Origin: Lysobacteraceae bacterium
Lineage (GTDB): Bacteria; Pseudomonadota; Gammaproteobacteria; Xanthomonadales; Xanthomonadaceae
Assembly: GCA_028868545.1 (NCBI GenBank)
Contig: JAGWUF010000013.1
Span: 1 to 53,857, forward strand
Reading direction: 5' to 3'
DNA length: 53,857 nucleotides
The translations under genes were made by a program, and so were the position numbers. The number at the start of each line of letters is the position of its first letter. Position 1 is the stretch's first letter. Shown here one piece after another: positions 44,250 through 52,384 of the stretch. The notes below the pieces were generated by a model. That model had not been told where the DNA came from. It searched no databases and worked only from the letters and a program-made list of their open reading frames with translations.

Positions 44250-45362
44250 TCAGTGCGCCGAAGCCGCCGGTGTGACGACCGCGTCTTCACGCTTGGCCTG
44301 CTGATTTTCGGCCCCGGCCTGATGGGTTTCTGCCGGCGGCGTCAATGCAGGCATCGCCAGCACCGCGCCATCGAGTTCGGCCATCGGGCTCTCGCTCGGA
44401 CAAGTGGCATCGGGGAAGCCGAATTGCTTGCGCAAGGCAAGGCCGCAGGCATTGATGTCGGCCACGTCCTGATTGCCGGCATCGGCCGGCTGCACGCACT
44501 GGTGTTCATACGCGCGCCGGAAACTGTCGCGCCGCTGCAGGAACTGGACACCGCAACGGCGTGCCAGCCGAATGCGATCCAGGTCATCCTCCACCGCATT
44601 GGCGCCGGACAGGCCGAACTTGTCCAGCTCGTCGTCGGTGAGGATGCGCAAGGTCCGGTTGGGCACCGTGGTCATCAGGTCGTAGACTTCGATGGACGCG
44701 CCGTTGCGTTCCAGATAATTGCGCAATTCGTCGCTGAGCCGGCGCAGTTCTTCGCCCAATTCCTTGCGGGATGTCGCGGCGGACTTCACCCGGATCATCC
44801 GGTGCACGCCCACCGGGCCCACCACCACCCGCATGTCGCCAGCCGCCAGCAGCAGCACGCAGGCACTGTGGCAGACCGAATCGCCGCGCACCCAGATCGT
44901 CCAGTCGTTTTCGCCGATGGCATCGCCGGCACGCATCGCCGACTCCACGCTGCCACCACCGGAATCGATATCCAGAATGCGCTTGCCGATGCCAAGATCC
45001 CCCGCGACCTTGCCCACCCGCTCGGCCAGCGCGGCGAAACTGGGCGTGACCTTGCCCTTGTAGCGCAGCCGGATCAGGCCGGTGGCACGGCAATCCTGCA
45101 GGGTGCCACGCAGGTCGATGTAGGCCAGCGACAACACCGGCTTGCCATCCCCGTTGCGGTAATCGGCACTGCAATCCACCCAGGCGTCCCCGGCCTCCAG
45201 CCGCTCCGGCGACCAATCAATCTGCGCCTGCTCCTTGCGCTGCACCACCGGCGCCGGGGCCTCCAGCGGCTCGGTGCTGGCACTGGTTTGGACACCGGAT
45301 GTGCGGCTGCAGGCAGCGGCCAGCAGCAGGAACAGGGCAGTCAGGGTGCGATGGAGCGGCAT
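44250..45362 (-). CDS. ClpP-fold periplasmic lipoprotein (COG3904-like)
   Basis: The 370-residue protein has a lipoprotein signal (LFLLLAAAC, lipid-modified C18). The central region has the crotonase/ClpP-like fold: RILDIDSGGGSVESAMRAGDAI, the likely nucleophile S166 in DSVCHSACVLLLAAG and H187 in VGPVGVHRM. The Ser-His spacing (21) is near that of ClpP. The C-terminal 130 residues are Cys-containing (RRCGVQFLQRR, HQCVQPADAG, NACGLAL) and have no assigned role. Function unknown; a periplasmic serine protease is the best guess. Just upstream a 15-base direct repeat lies at the probable promoter. Confidence 0.7.
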   Translation of the reverse strand: MPLHRTLTALFLLLAAACSRTSGVQTSASTEPLEAPAPVVQRKEQAQIDWSPERLEAGDAWVDCSADYRNGDGKPVLSLAYIDLRGTLQDCRATGLIRLRYKGKVTPSFAALAERVGKVAGDLGIGKRILDIDSGGGSVESAMRAGDAIGENDWTIWVRGDSVCHSACVLLLAAGDMRVVVGPVGVHRMIRVKSAATSRKELGEELRRLSDELRNYLERNGASIEVYDLMTTVPNRTLRILTDDELDKFGLSGANAVEDDLDRIRLARRCGVQFLQRRDSFRRAYEHQCVQPADAGNQDVADINACGLALRKQFGFPDATCPSESPMAELDGAVLAMPALTPPAETHQAGAENQQAKREDAVVTPAASAH

Positions 45363-45389
45363 CGGTGCGGTCGGCGGGGGCAAGACCCA

Positions 45390-45417
45390 AGAGTCTAGTG
45401 CGCCAGAGTCTAGTGCG
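45390..45417. repeat. 15-base tandem repeat upstream of the ClpP-fold lipoprotein gene
   Basis: AGAGTCTAGTGCG occurs at 45390-45402 and again at 45405-45417. Read on the minus strand each copy has TAGACT, a -10-like hexamer, about 30-45 bases before the lipoprotein ATG. The duplication could give two promoter boxes or a regulator site. Confidence 0.55.
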
Positions 45418-45481
45418 TGCCCCGTCGAAAGCTGCAACAGCGGATGAATCGACCGCCGGCCCGCAGCGGCGATAATGGGCG

Positions 45482-46864
45482 ATGACCACGCCCGCCACCT
45501 TCGCCGACCTTCCCCTCGCCCCCACCCTGCGCGCCGGCCTCGATGCGCTCGACTACACCGCCCTCACGCCGATCCAGGCGCAGGCGCTGCCCGCCATCCT
45601 CGAAGGCCGCGACCTGGTCGCGCAGGCGCCCACCGGCAGCGGCAAGACCGCCGCGTTCGGGCTGGGCCTGCTGCAACGGATCGACCCCGCGGCCGGTGGC
45701 ACGCAGGCGCTGGTGCTCTGCCCCACCCGCGAACTGGCCGACCAGGTGGGCAAGCAGCTGCGCAAGCTGGCCACCGGGATTGCCAATCTCAAGCTGTCGG
45801 TGCTGTGCGGCGGCATCCCGCTGGCGCCGCAGCTGGCCTCGCTGGCGCATGCGCCGCAGGTGGTGGTGGGCACGCCGGGACGGGTGCTGGAGCTGGTGCA
45901 GAAAGATGCGCTGAACCTGCGCGGCGTGCGCGTGCTGGTGCTGGACGAAGCCGACCGCATGCTCGACATGGGCTTCGACGAACCGATCCGCGCGCTGGTC
46001 AAGCGCACCCCGAAAACGCGGCAAAGCCTGCTGTTCTCGGCCACCTTCCCCGACGCCATCCGCACCCTGGCAACGGCCATGCTGCGCGAGCCGCTGCAGG
46101 TCAGCGTGGACGGCGGCGCGCAGCCGGCCACCATCGAAACGCATTTCTTCGAGGCCGAGCCGGCCCGCCGCGCGCCGCAGCTGGCCGCGCTGCTGCTGCA
46201 GTTCAATCCAGAATCGACGGTGGTGTTCTGCAACATGCGCAAGGACACCGAGGAAGTGGTGGGCTCGCTGGCGCACTACGGCTTCACCGCGCTGGCGCTG
46301 CACGGCGACATGGAGCAGCGCGACCGCGAGGAAGTGCTGGTGCGCTTTGCCAACCGCAGCTGCAACGTGCTGGTGGCCAGCGACGTGGCCGCGCGCGGCC
46401 TCGACATCGACGACATCGGCGCGGTGGTGAACTACGAACTGCCCACCGATGCGGATACCTACCTGCACCGCATCGGCCGCACCGGCCGCGCCGGCCGCGA
46501 CGGGCTGGCATTGAGCCTGGTCGCACCAAACGAGCGCAACCGCGCCGCGCTGATCGAAGAACGCCAGGGACATCCGATCCGCTTCGAACGCATCGCCGCA
46601 CTGGAAGGCAAGCCGCGCGGCGTGCCGCAGGCGGCCATGGCCACCCTGCGCATCGACGCCGGCCGCACCGACAAGCTGCGGCCCGGCGACATCGTCGGCG
46701 CACTCACCGGCGAGGCCGGGCTGGCGAAGGAGGCGGTCGGCAAGATCGACGTCTATCCCACCCGCAGCTACGTGGCCATCGCCCGCAAACAGGCGGCACA
46801 TGCGCTGGAGCGGCTGCGTGCCGGCAGGATCAAGGGCCGCAAGTTCCGGGTGAATCTGCTATGA
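45482..46864 (+). CDS. dbpA: ATP-dependent RNA helicase DbpA
   Basis: DbpA is a DEAD-box helicase that acts on 23S rRNA hairpin 92 during large-subunit assembly. The 460-residue protein has the Q motif (LTPIQAQALPAIL), motif I APTGSGKTAAF, Ia PTRELADQVGKQ, II VLDEADRML, III SATFP, V ASDVAARGLDIDD and VI HRIGRTGRAGR. The C-terminal 75 residues (TLRIDAGRTDKLRPGDIVGALTGEAG) match the DbpA RNA-binding domain, which separates it from other DEAD proteins. Its stop overlaps the next ATG by 4 bases. Confidence 0.95.
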   Translation: MTTPATFADLPLAPTLRAGLDALDYTALTPIQAQALPAILEGRDLVAQAPTGSGKTAAFGLGLLQRIDPAAGGTQALVLCPTRELADQVGKQLRKLATGIANLKLSVLCGGIPLAPQLASLAHAPQVVVGTPGRVLELVQKDALNLRGVRVLVLDEADRMLDMGFDEPIRALVKRTPKTRQSLLFSATFPDAIRTLATAMLREPLQVSVDGGAQPATIETHFFEAEPARRAPQLAALLLQFNPESTVVFCNMRKDTEEVVGSLAHYGFTALALHGDMEQRDREEVLVRFANRSCNVLVASDVAARGLDIDDIGAVVNYELPTDADTYLHRIGRTGRAGRDGLALSLVAPNERNRAALIEERQGHPIRFERIAALEGKPRGVPQAAMATLRIDAGRTDKLRPGDIVGALTGEAGLAKEAVGKIDVYPTRSYVAIARKQAAHALERLRAGRIKGRKFRVNLL

Positions 46865-47409
46865 AACCGTCTTCGAAGCACCGCCTCACCAAGCCGTTCG
46901 TCGCCACCCCGCAAGCCGCTTCCGCCGCGTTGATCGAGCCTGACAATCTGCGCAAGAACTGGCGCTTCATCTATCCGTTCTTCGGCCTGCACATGCTGAT
47001 GTTCGGGCTGTCCGGCTTTCTGCTGGCCTATGGCCCCAGCAGGCCGGATCTGCCCTTCGTTTACCTGCACGGCGGCATCGCCATCCTGGTCTATCTGGTG
47101 TTCTACCTGGTGATCTTCGGCCTCGATGAGGTCAAGTGGATGCTGATCAATGCCGCATTGGGCATCCTCGGCATCTATTCGCAGATCGGCTGGCTGCTGG
47201 CGCGCTTTGGCAGGAACATCGACAGCTATCCATGGCAGGTGCACATCACGCCGTTTCTTTATTACGTGCTGTACACCTTCCTGCTGCGACAGTTCCTGCT
47301 GGATGTCACCCGCAGCCGCGACAATCCGGTGCGGCGCGCCTGGGTCAACAACGGCTATGTGCTGCTGTCCCTGCTCATTTACGGTGCATTGCTGCTGCGT
47401 GGCGTTTGA
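46861..47409 (+). CDS. Unknown four-helix membrane protein coupled to dbpA
   Basis: The 182-residue protein has about four hydrophobic helices (FIYPFFGLHMLMFGLSGFLLAY, LHGGIAILVYLVFYLVIFGLDEV, MLINAALGILGIYSQIGWLLARF, FLYYVLYTFLLRQFLLDV plus a final VLLSLLIYGALLLRG) after a basic N-terminus (KPSSKHRLTKPF). I do not recognise the family. It starts in the dbpA stop (ATGA), so it is translated from the same message. Its end faces arsJ across 54 bases, where an imperfect CCCC/GGGG hairpin lies. Confidence 0.75.
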   Translation: MKPSSKHRLTKPFVATPQAASAALIEPDNLRKNWRFIYPFFGLHMLMFGLSGFLLAYGPSRPDLPFVYLHGGIAILVYLVFYLVIFGLDEVKWMLINAALGILGIYSQIGWLLARFGRNIDSYPWQVHITPFLYYVLYTFLLRQFLLDVTRSRDNPVRRAWVNNGYVLLSLLIYGALLLRGV

Positions 47410-47463
47410 CTGCGTCAGGATCGCCTGCACTGCACATGTCCCCACGCCCACGGGGATGCGCGA

Positions 47464-48693
47464 TCAATCTCTGGCCGGCTGAACCGCAACCTTGTGCCGG
47501 GGCAGCGCCAGCGAAATGGCCGCCGCCAGCGCGACGAATACCGCCGATATCGCCAGGCATGCACCCAGCCCCGTCAGCTGGAACACCCAGCCCGACAGCA
47601 GCGTGCCGAGCAGGCGACCCAGCGCGTTGGCCATGTAGTAGAAGCCGACGTCGAGCGAGACGCCGTCCTCGCTGGCGTAGCTGACGATCAGGTAGCTGTG
47701 CAGCGACGAATTGATCGCGAACAGCACGCCGAACACCATCAATCCGACGATCAGGACGGGCTCGGCCGCGTAGTCACGCGCCAGCAGCACCGCCATCGTC
47801 GCCGGGATGATCGCCAGCAGTGCCGCCCAACCGAATGCCGCGCGTCCGTCCGGCACTTCGCCGCCGCGTCGGCCGGTGACGTACGGCGCCAGCGACTGCA
47901 CCAGCCCGTAGCCGATCACCCACGCGGCCAGGAACCCGCCTACCTGCCAGAAATCCCAGCCCAGCGACTGCGCCAGGAACACCGGCAGCGCCACCACGAA
48001 CCACACGTCGCGGGCGCCGAACAGGAACAGCCGCGCCGCCGACAGCAGATTGATCGCGCGGCTCTTGGACAGCAGGTCGCGGAATCTCGGTTTGCGCTTC
48101 GCCTTGCCCAGGTCGCGCTTGAGCAAAGCCAGGCTCGACAGCCACACCAGCGCCAGCGCGACGGCCATCGCGGCCACGACCGCCCTGAATCCGACCGCGC
48201 TCAACAGCGCGCCGCCGAGGAAGAACCCGATCCCCTTCAGCGCGTTCTTGGAGCCGGTGAGCGCAGCCACCCAGCGGTAGAGCGTGCCCTGCCGGTCGCC
48301 CGGCACCAGCAGCTTGATGCTGCCCTTGGCGCTCATCTTGTTGAGGTCCTTGGCGATGCCGGACAGCGCCTGCGCCGCCATCACCCACGGCACCGTCAGC
48401 AGCGCCGATGGCACCAGCAACATCGACAGCGCCACCACCTGCATCGCCAGCCCGAGGTTCATCGTGCGATTGAGCCCAAGGCGTGCGCCCAGCCAGCCGC
48501 CGACGAGGTTGGTGATGACGCCGAAGAGCTCGTAGAACAGGAACAGCATCGCCACCTGCAGCGGCGAATAGCCCAGCTGGTGGAAGTGCAGCACCACCAG
48601 CATGCGCAGCGCGCCGTCGGTCAGGGTGAACGCCCAGTAATTGCCGGTGACCAGCAGGTACTGGCGAACGTCCGGCGACAGCCGCGCAAGCAT
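47464..48693 (-). CDS. arsJ: ArsJ, organoarsenical (1-arseno-3-phosphoglycerate) efflux MFS permease
   Basis: ArsJ exports 1-arseno-3-phosphoglycerate made by the adjacent GAPDH from arsenate, giving arsenate resistance. The 409-residue MFS protein has 12 hydrophobic helices and the ArsJ-typical N-terminus (RQYLLVTGNYWAFTLTDGALRMLVVLHFHQLGYSP), then FLFYELFGVITNLVGGWLGARLG. GSIKLLVPGDRQGTLYRWVAALTGSKNALKGIG in the middle is also family-like. It starts 4 bases after the GAPDH stop, which supports co-function. It is the last gene of the arsR-gapdh-arsJ unit. Confidence 0.9.
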   Translation of the reverse strand: MLARLSPDVRQYLLVTGNYWAFTLTDGALRMLVVLHFHQLGYSPLQVAMLFLFYELFGVITNLVGGWLGARLGLNRTMNLGLAMQVVALSMLLVPSALLTVPWVMAAQALSGIAKDLNKMSAKGSIKLLVPGDRQGTLYRWVAALTGSKNALKGIGFFLGGALLSAVGFRAVVAAMAVALALVWLSSLALLKRDLGKAKRKPRFRDLLSKSRAINLLSAARLFLFGARDVWFVVALPVFLAQSLGWDFWQVGGFLAAWVIGYGLVQSLAPYVTGRRGGEVPDGRAAFGWAALLAIIPATMAVLLARDYAAEPVLIVGLMVFGVLFAINSSLHSYLIVSYASEDGVSLDVGFYYMANALGRLLGTLLSGWVFQLTGLGACLAISAVFVALAAAISLALPRHKVAVQPARD

Positions 48694-48697
48694 CGGC

Positions 48698-49702
48698 TCA
48701 GCCCGCCTTGCCGACCAGCCGCACCAGCTCGGCGGTGCGGTTCACGTAGCCCCACTCGTTGTCGTACCACGCATAGAGCTTCACCTGGGTGCCGTTGATG
48801 ACCATCGTGGACAGCGCATCGATGATGCTGGAGCGCGGATCGGTTCGGTAATCGATCGAGACCAGCGGACGGGTTTCATAGCCCAGCACGCCTTTGAGCG
48901 CGCCTTCGGCCGCGTCGCGCAGCAGCTGATTGACCTCCTCCACCGTGGTCGCGCGCGCTACCTCGAACACGCAGTCGGTCAGCGAGGCATTGGTCAGCGG
49001 CACCCGCACCGCGTGGCCGTTCAAGCACCCCTTGAGTTCGGGAAAAATCTCGGCGATGGCGGTGGCCGAACCGGTCGAGGTCGGGATCAGGCTGCTGCCG
49101 CACGATCGCGCGCGGCGCAGGTCCTTGTGCGGCGCATCGACGATGATCTGCGTATTGGTCAGGCTGTGGATGGTGGTCAGGCTGCCGTGGCGGATGCCCA
49201 GCCCTTCGTGGATCACCTTGACCACCGGTGCCAGGCAGTTGGTGGTGCACGAGGCCGCGGACACGATGCGGTGCCGCGCGGGATCGAAGCGCGCATGGTT
49301 CACGCCCATCACCACGTCCAGCGCGCCGGGCGACTTGACCGGCGCGGTCACCACCACGCGCTTCACGCCCTGATCCAGATACGGCTGCAGCACATCGGGC
49401 TTGCGGAACTTGCCGGAGGCTTCGATCACCACGTCGCAGTGCGCCCAGTCGGTGGCGGCCAATTCCTTGTTGTGGCTGACCGGAATGCGCGTGCCATCGA
49501 TCACGATGGCCTCGCCGTCGGCCGTTGCTTCGCACTGCCAGCGCCCGTGCACGGAATCGAAATTCAGCAGATGCGCCAGCGTGGCGGCATCGCCGGTCGG
49601 ATCGTTGATGTGGACGAATTGCAGCTCGGGATTGCCCCAGGCCGCACGCAGGGTGAGGCGGCCCATGCGGCCGAAGCCGTTGATGCCGACGCGGATGCTC
49701 AT
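48698..49702 (-). CDS. ArsJ-associated glyceraldehyde-3-phosphate dehydrogenase
   Basis: In arsJ loci this GAPDH uses arsenate in place of phosphate to make 1-arseno-3-phosphoglycerate for ArsJ. The 334-residue protein begins [22 protein letters not shown] and has the catalytic cysteine in [12 protein letters not shown], plus [32 protein letters not shown] and KVVDAPHK-like [10 protein letters not shown] segments. It lies between arsR and arsJ, not with glycolytic genes, and eno is elsewhere in the window. Substrate use is inferred from context. A longer frame upstream is ignored because it runs into the arsR region. Confidence 0.9.
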   Translation of the reverse strand: MSIRVGINGFGRMGRLTLRAAWGNPELQFVHINDPTGDAATLAHLLNFDSVHGRWQCEATADGEAIVIDGTRIPVSHNKELAATDWAHCDVVIEASGKFRKPDVLQPYLDQGVKRVVVTAPVKSPGALDVVMGVNHARFDPARHRIVSAASCTTNCLAPVVKVIHEGLGIRHGSLTTIHSLTNTQIIVDAPHKDLRRARSCGSSLIPTSTGSATAIAEIFPELKGCLNGHAVRVPLTNASLTDCVFEVARATTVEEVNQLLRDAAEGALKGVLGYETRPLVSIDYRTDPRSSIIDALSTMVINGTQVKLYAWYDNEWGYVNRTAELVRLVGKAG

Positions 49703-49751
49703 GCAGGGATCCCGTTGCTGGATGGAAGGGTGTCGATGAAGGTGCGAATCA

Positions 49752-50105
49752 TCAGGTGCCGGCCCGCTTCGCCGCCCTCCGCGCCGGCTTGCGGGGCGCG
49801 GGGCCGCACACGGCAAGCACCTGACCGCCGCAGCAGTTGCGGGTGAGGAACCCGATCAGCTCGGCCATCCGCCGGAAGTCGGCGCTGTAGCGGATGAACC
49901 GGCCCAGCGGCTCGCCGCGGATCAGCCCGGCGGCGCTCAGCTCCTTCAGGTGGAACGACAGGGTGGCCCCGGGCAGCGATAGCGCCTCGGCGATCTCGCC
50001 CGCCATGCGGCCCTCCGGACCCGCCTCGACCAGCAGGCGGAACACCGACAGCCGAGTGGCCTGGCCGAGCGCCGCGAGGGCGATGGTTGCGCTACCTATT
50101 TCCAT
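49752..50105 (-). CDS. arsR: ArsR-family arsenic-responsive repressor
   Basis: ArsR represses its own operon until As(III) binds. The 117-residue winged-helix protein has [20 protein letters not shown], the recognition helix region [24 protein letters not shown] and the wing LGRFIRYSA. The C-terminus has C91, C92 and C100 ([14 protein letters not shown]), a C-terminal vicinal As(III) site like that of Acidithiobacillus ArsR rather than the CxCxxC site of E. coli. ATG 50105 lies 6 bases past a -10 box, so the transcript may be leaderless. Confidence 0.9.
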   Translation of the reverse strand: MEIGSATIALAALGQATRLSVFRLLVEAGPEGRMAGEIAEALSLPGATLSFHLKELSAAGLIRGEPLGRFIRYSADFRRMAELIGFLTRNCCGGQVLAVCGPAPRKPARRAAKRAGT

Positions 50106-50146
50106 GTTTCTAGAATATTGGAATTGAAAAAACCTAGCAAGCCGAC
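50106..50146. promoter_or_regulatory. Divergent arsR / ATP-grasp control region with arsR promoter
   Basis: On the minus strand TTGCTA (50140-50135), 17 bases, then TATTCT (50117-50112), 6 bases before the arsR ATG, so transcription should start at or next to the ATG. The region is AT-rich in a GC-rich genome and contains the palindrome TTCTAGAA (50108-50115) and flanking AATATT, a plausible ArsR operator covering both genes. On the plus strand TAGAAT (50111-50116) could serve as a -10 for the divergent gene. Confidence 0.55.
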
Positions 50147-51586
50147 ATGACAGAATTGCGCCCCCCCGAGATGGCACCCGCGGCGAAGGCTGCGCCGCCG
50201 CCGGATGCAACCTCCCCCGCTTCCGCCACGGCGTCGGCATCGCTGCCCTCGGCCAGCGAGCGCCTCAACGCCGAGTGCTTCTGCGTCGGCCTGGACGACG
50301 ACGCGCTGCGCGCCGCGATCGATGCTGCCAGCCCCCGGCCCGGGTTCCTGCCGCTGCTGCAGGAGCGCTGTCCGTACGCGTTTGCAGCGCGTCCGGTGTT
50401 CGTTTCGGCGCAGCAAGTAGCAGCGATGGCGGCGCTGGTCAACGCGATCGAGGCGGTGGTGGCGCTGCCTGCCTATCAGGATGAAGTCCTGTCGCGCGCG
50501 CCGGCTATCGCCCACCACCAGCCGGGCGCAAGCGGCGTGTTCTTCGGTTACGACTTCCATGTCGGCAACAACGGCATGGGCCTCATCGAGATCAACACCA
50601 ACGCCGGCGGCGCCATGCTCAACGCCCTGCTGGCCCGCGCGCAGCGGGCGTGCTGCGCGACGGTGCGGGATCTGCTGCCGGTCGCCGCCACGGTGGAGGC
50701 ATTCGAAGCCGGCATCGTTTCCATGTTCCGCAACGAATGGACGCTGGGCGGGAAGACCCGCCCGCTGCGCAGCATCGCCATCGTCGACGAGAACCCGGAA
50801 GCGCAATACCTGTACCCGGAATTCCTGCTGTTCAAGCAACTGTTCGAAGCCAACGGCCTGCGCGCGATCATCGCTGCACCGGAGACGCTGCGACTGCGTG
50901 ATGGGGGGCTCTATTCCGATGCCGAAGCGATCGACCTGGTCTACAACCGCCTCACCGACTTCTACTTCGAAGCGCCTGCCAGCTCGATCCTGCGCGAGGC
51001 GTACCTGCGCGATGCCGCGGTGGTGACGCCACACCCCCGCGCGCATGCGCTGCATGCGGACAAGCGCAACCTCGCCCTGCTTTCCGATCCCGAGCAATTG
51101 CGCCGCCTGGGCGCGCCCGAGGCCACGCAGGCGCTGCTGCTGGAACACATCCCGCGCACCGAGGTCGTGACCGCCGCGAATGCCGACCGTCTGTGGCGCG
51201 AGCGCAAGCGGCTGTTCTTCAAGCCGTTCGCGGGATTCGGCAGCCGCGCTGCCTATCGCGGCGACAAGCTCACCCAGCGCGTGTGGCAGGACATCACCGC
51301 CGGCGGCTACATCGCGCAGGCGCTGGTCGCACCCGGCGAGCGCATGCTGTCGGAACACGATGCTGCACAGGCGCTGAAATTCGATCTGCGCGAATACGTG
51401 TACGCGGCGCAGGTGCAGTGGACCACGGCGCGGCTGTACCAGGGCCAGACCACCAATTTCCGTACCCCCGGCGGCGGCTTCGCCCCGGTCTACGAGACGC
51501 CCGACGCCGGCATGGATGCGATGGGTACCGCGTTGCCGCCAGACGCCTGCTGCGGCATGGGCTGCACGCTTCCGGAAGTAGCCTGA
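50147..51586 (+). CDS. Circularly permuted ATP-grasp-like protein of unknown function, arsenic-linked
   Basis: The 479-residue protein is not one I can name. Segments resemble circularly permuted ATP-grasp enzymes: GMGLIEINTNAGGAMLNALL (145-163), AIDLVYNRLTDFYFE (261-275), HADKRNLALLSD, RLFFKPFAGFGSRAAYRG (355-371) and FDLREYV. Cysteines cluster at both ends: C44 and C46 (AECFCVG), C75, C169-C170, and C468, C469, C473 (ACCGMGCTLPEVA at the tail), a possible soft-metal site. The first 35 residues are Pro/Ala-rich and lack conserved content, so the true start may be later. It shares a 41-base divergent region with arsR, so it may respond to arsenic. Confidence 0.65.
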   Translation: MTELRPPEMAPAAKAAPPPDATSPASATASASLPSASERLNAECFCVGLDDDALRAAIDAASPRPGFLPLLQERCPYAFAARPVFVSAQQVAAMAALVNAIEAVVALPAYQDEVLSRAPAIAHHQPGASGVFFGYDFHVGNNGMGLIEINTNAGGAMLNALLARAQRACCATVRDLLPVAATVEAFEAGIVSMFRNEWTLGGKTRPLRSIAIVDENPEAQYLYPEFLLFKQLFEANGLRAIIAAPETLRLRDGGLYSDAEAIDLVYNRLTDFYFEAPASSILREAYLRDAAVVTPHPRAHALHADKRNLALLSDPEQLRRLGAPEATQALLLEHIPRTEVVTAANADRLWRERKRLFFKPFAGFGSRAAYRGDKLTQRVWQDITAGGYIAQALVAPGERMLSEHDAAQALKFDLREYVYAAQVQWTTARLYQGQTTNFRTPGGGFAPVYETPDAGMDAMGTALPPDACCGMGCTLPEVA

Positions 51587-51647
51587 AGCATCAGCCCATC
51601 ACGCCGACGCGCGCACGCAGATCGTCCGCGCCATCCAGACCGACGCT

Positions 51648-52301
51648 TCAGCCCGCCCCGGCGGCGATCTCGCGCAGCGCGCGCTCGAACACCTCCGGCG
51701 GCTGGCCGCCGGAAATCAGGTGCTTGCGCTCCACGATCACCGCCGGCACGCTGCTGATGCCCAGGCCCTGGAAGAATTTCTCCGCATCGCGCACGGCATC
51801 GGCAAACTCGCCGTCCGCCAGCACCGCGCCTGCGCGTGCCGCATCGAGGCCGACGCCGGCGGCCACGTCCGCGAGCACCGTGTGGTCGCTGATATCGCGG
51901 CCTTCGCTGAAATTGGCCACCAGCAGCGCGCGCTTCAACGGCAGCTGGCGCTCCGGGGCTTCCGCCGCCGCCCAGTGCAGCAGGCGGTGCGCATCGAAGG
52001 TGTTCCAGGTGCGGCTGCGGGCGTTGAAATCGAAGCTGAAGCCCAGCTCGGCGCCGCGGTCGCGGATGCGCGCCTGGTTCTCGGCCAGCTGCGCGTCGCT
52101 CATGCCGTACTTGCGCTTGAGGTTCTCGGCCACGTCGATGCCGCCGGCCGGCGTGTTCGGGTCCAGCTCGAACGGCTGGAAGTGGATCTCCGCCTCCACC
52201 TCGCCCTGCAGCTGGCGCAGCGCCTGCTCCAGCGAGGCCAGGCCCACCGCACACCACGGGCAGACCACGTCGGACACGAAATCGATGCGCAGCTTGGTCA
52301 T
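51648..52301 (-). CDS. DsbA-family oxidoreductase, FrnE-like
   Basis: The 217-residue protein has the thioredoxin fold with an inserted helical domain and active-site CPWC (C14 and C17 in DVVCPWCAVG). The cis-proline loop appears as ISSVPAVIVERKHLISGGQPPEVF. No signal peptide precedes the active site, so it is probably cytosolic, as FrnE-type proteins are. These carry out thiol-disulfide exchange; the substrate is unknown. It converges on the ATP-grasp gene 62 bases away. ATG 52301 is chosen because it gives the family N-terminus. Confidence 0.88.
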   Translation of the reverse strand: MTKLRIDFVSDVVCPWCAVGLASLEQALRQLQGEVEAEIHFQPFELDPNTPAGGIDVAENLKRKYGMSDAQLAENQARIRDRGAELGFSFDFNARSRTWNTFDAHRLLHWAAAEAPERQLPLKRALLVANFSEGRDISDHTVLADVAAGVGLDAARAGAVLADGEFADAVRDAEKFFQGLGISSVPAVIVERKHLISGGQPPEVFERALREIAAGAG

Positions 52302-52384
52302 TGCGGAATCCCTGGACGAAGAAGTACAGAGTGCCATGCCGTCACTGTCGCATCATCCTCTGCGCAGCAACGCACTGTCGCGAC

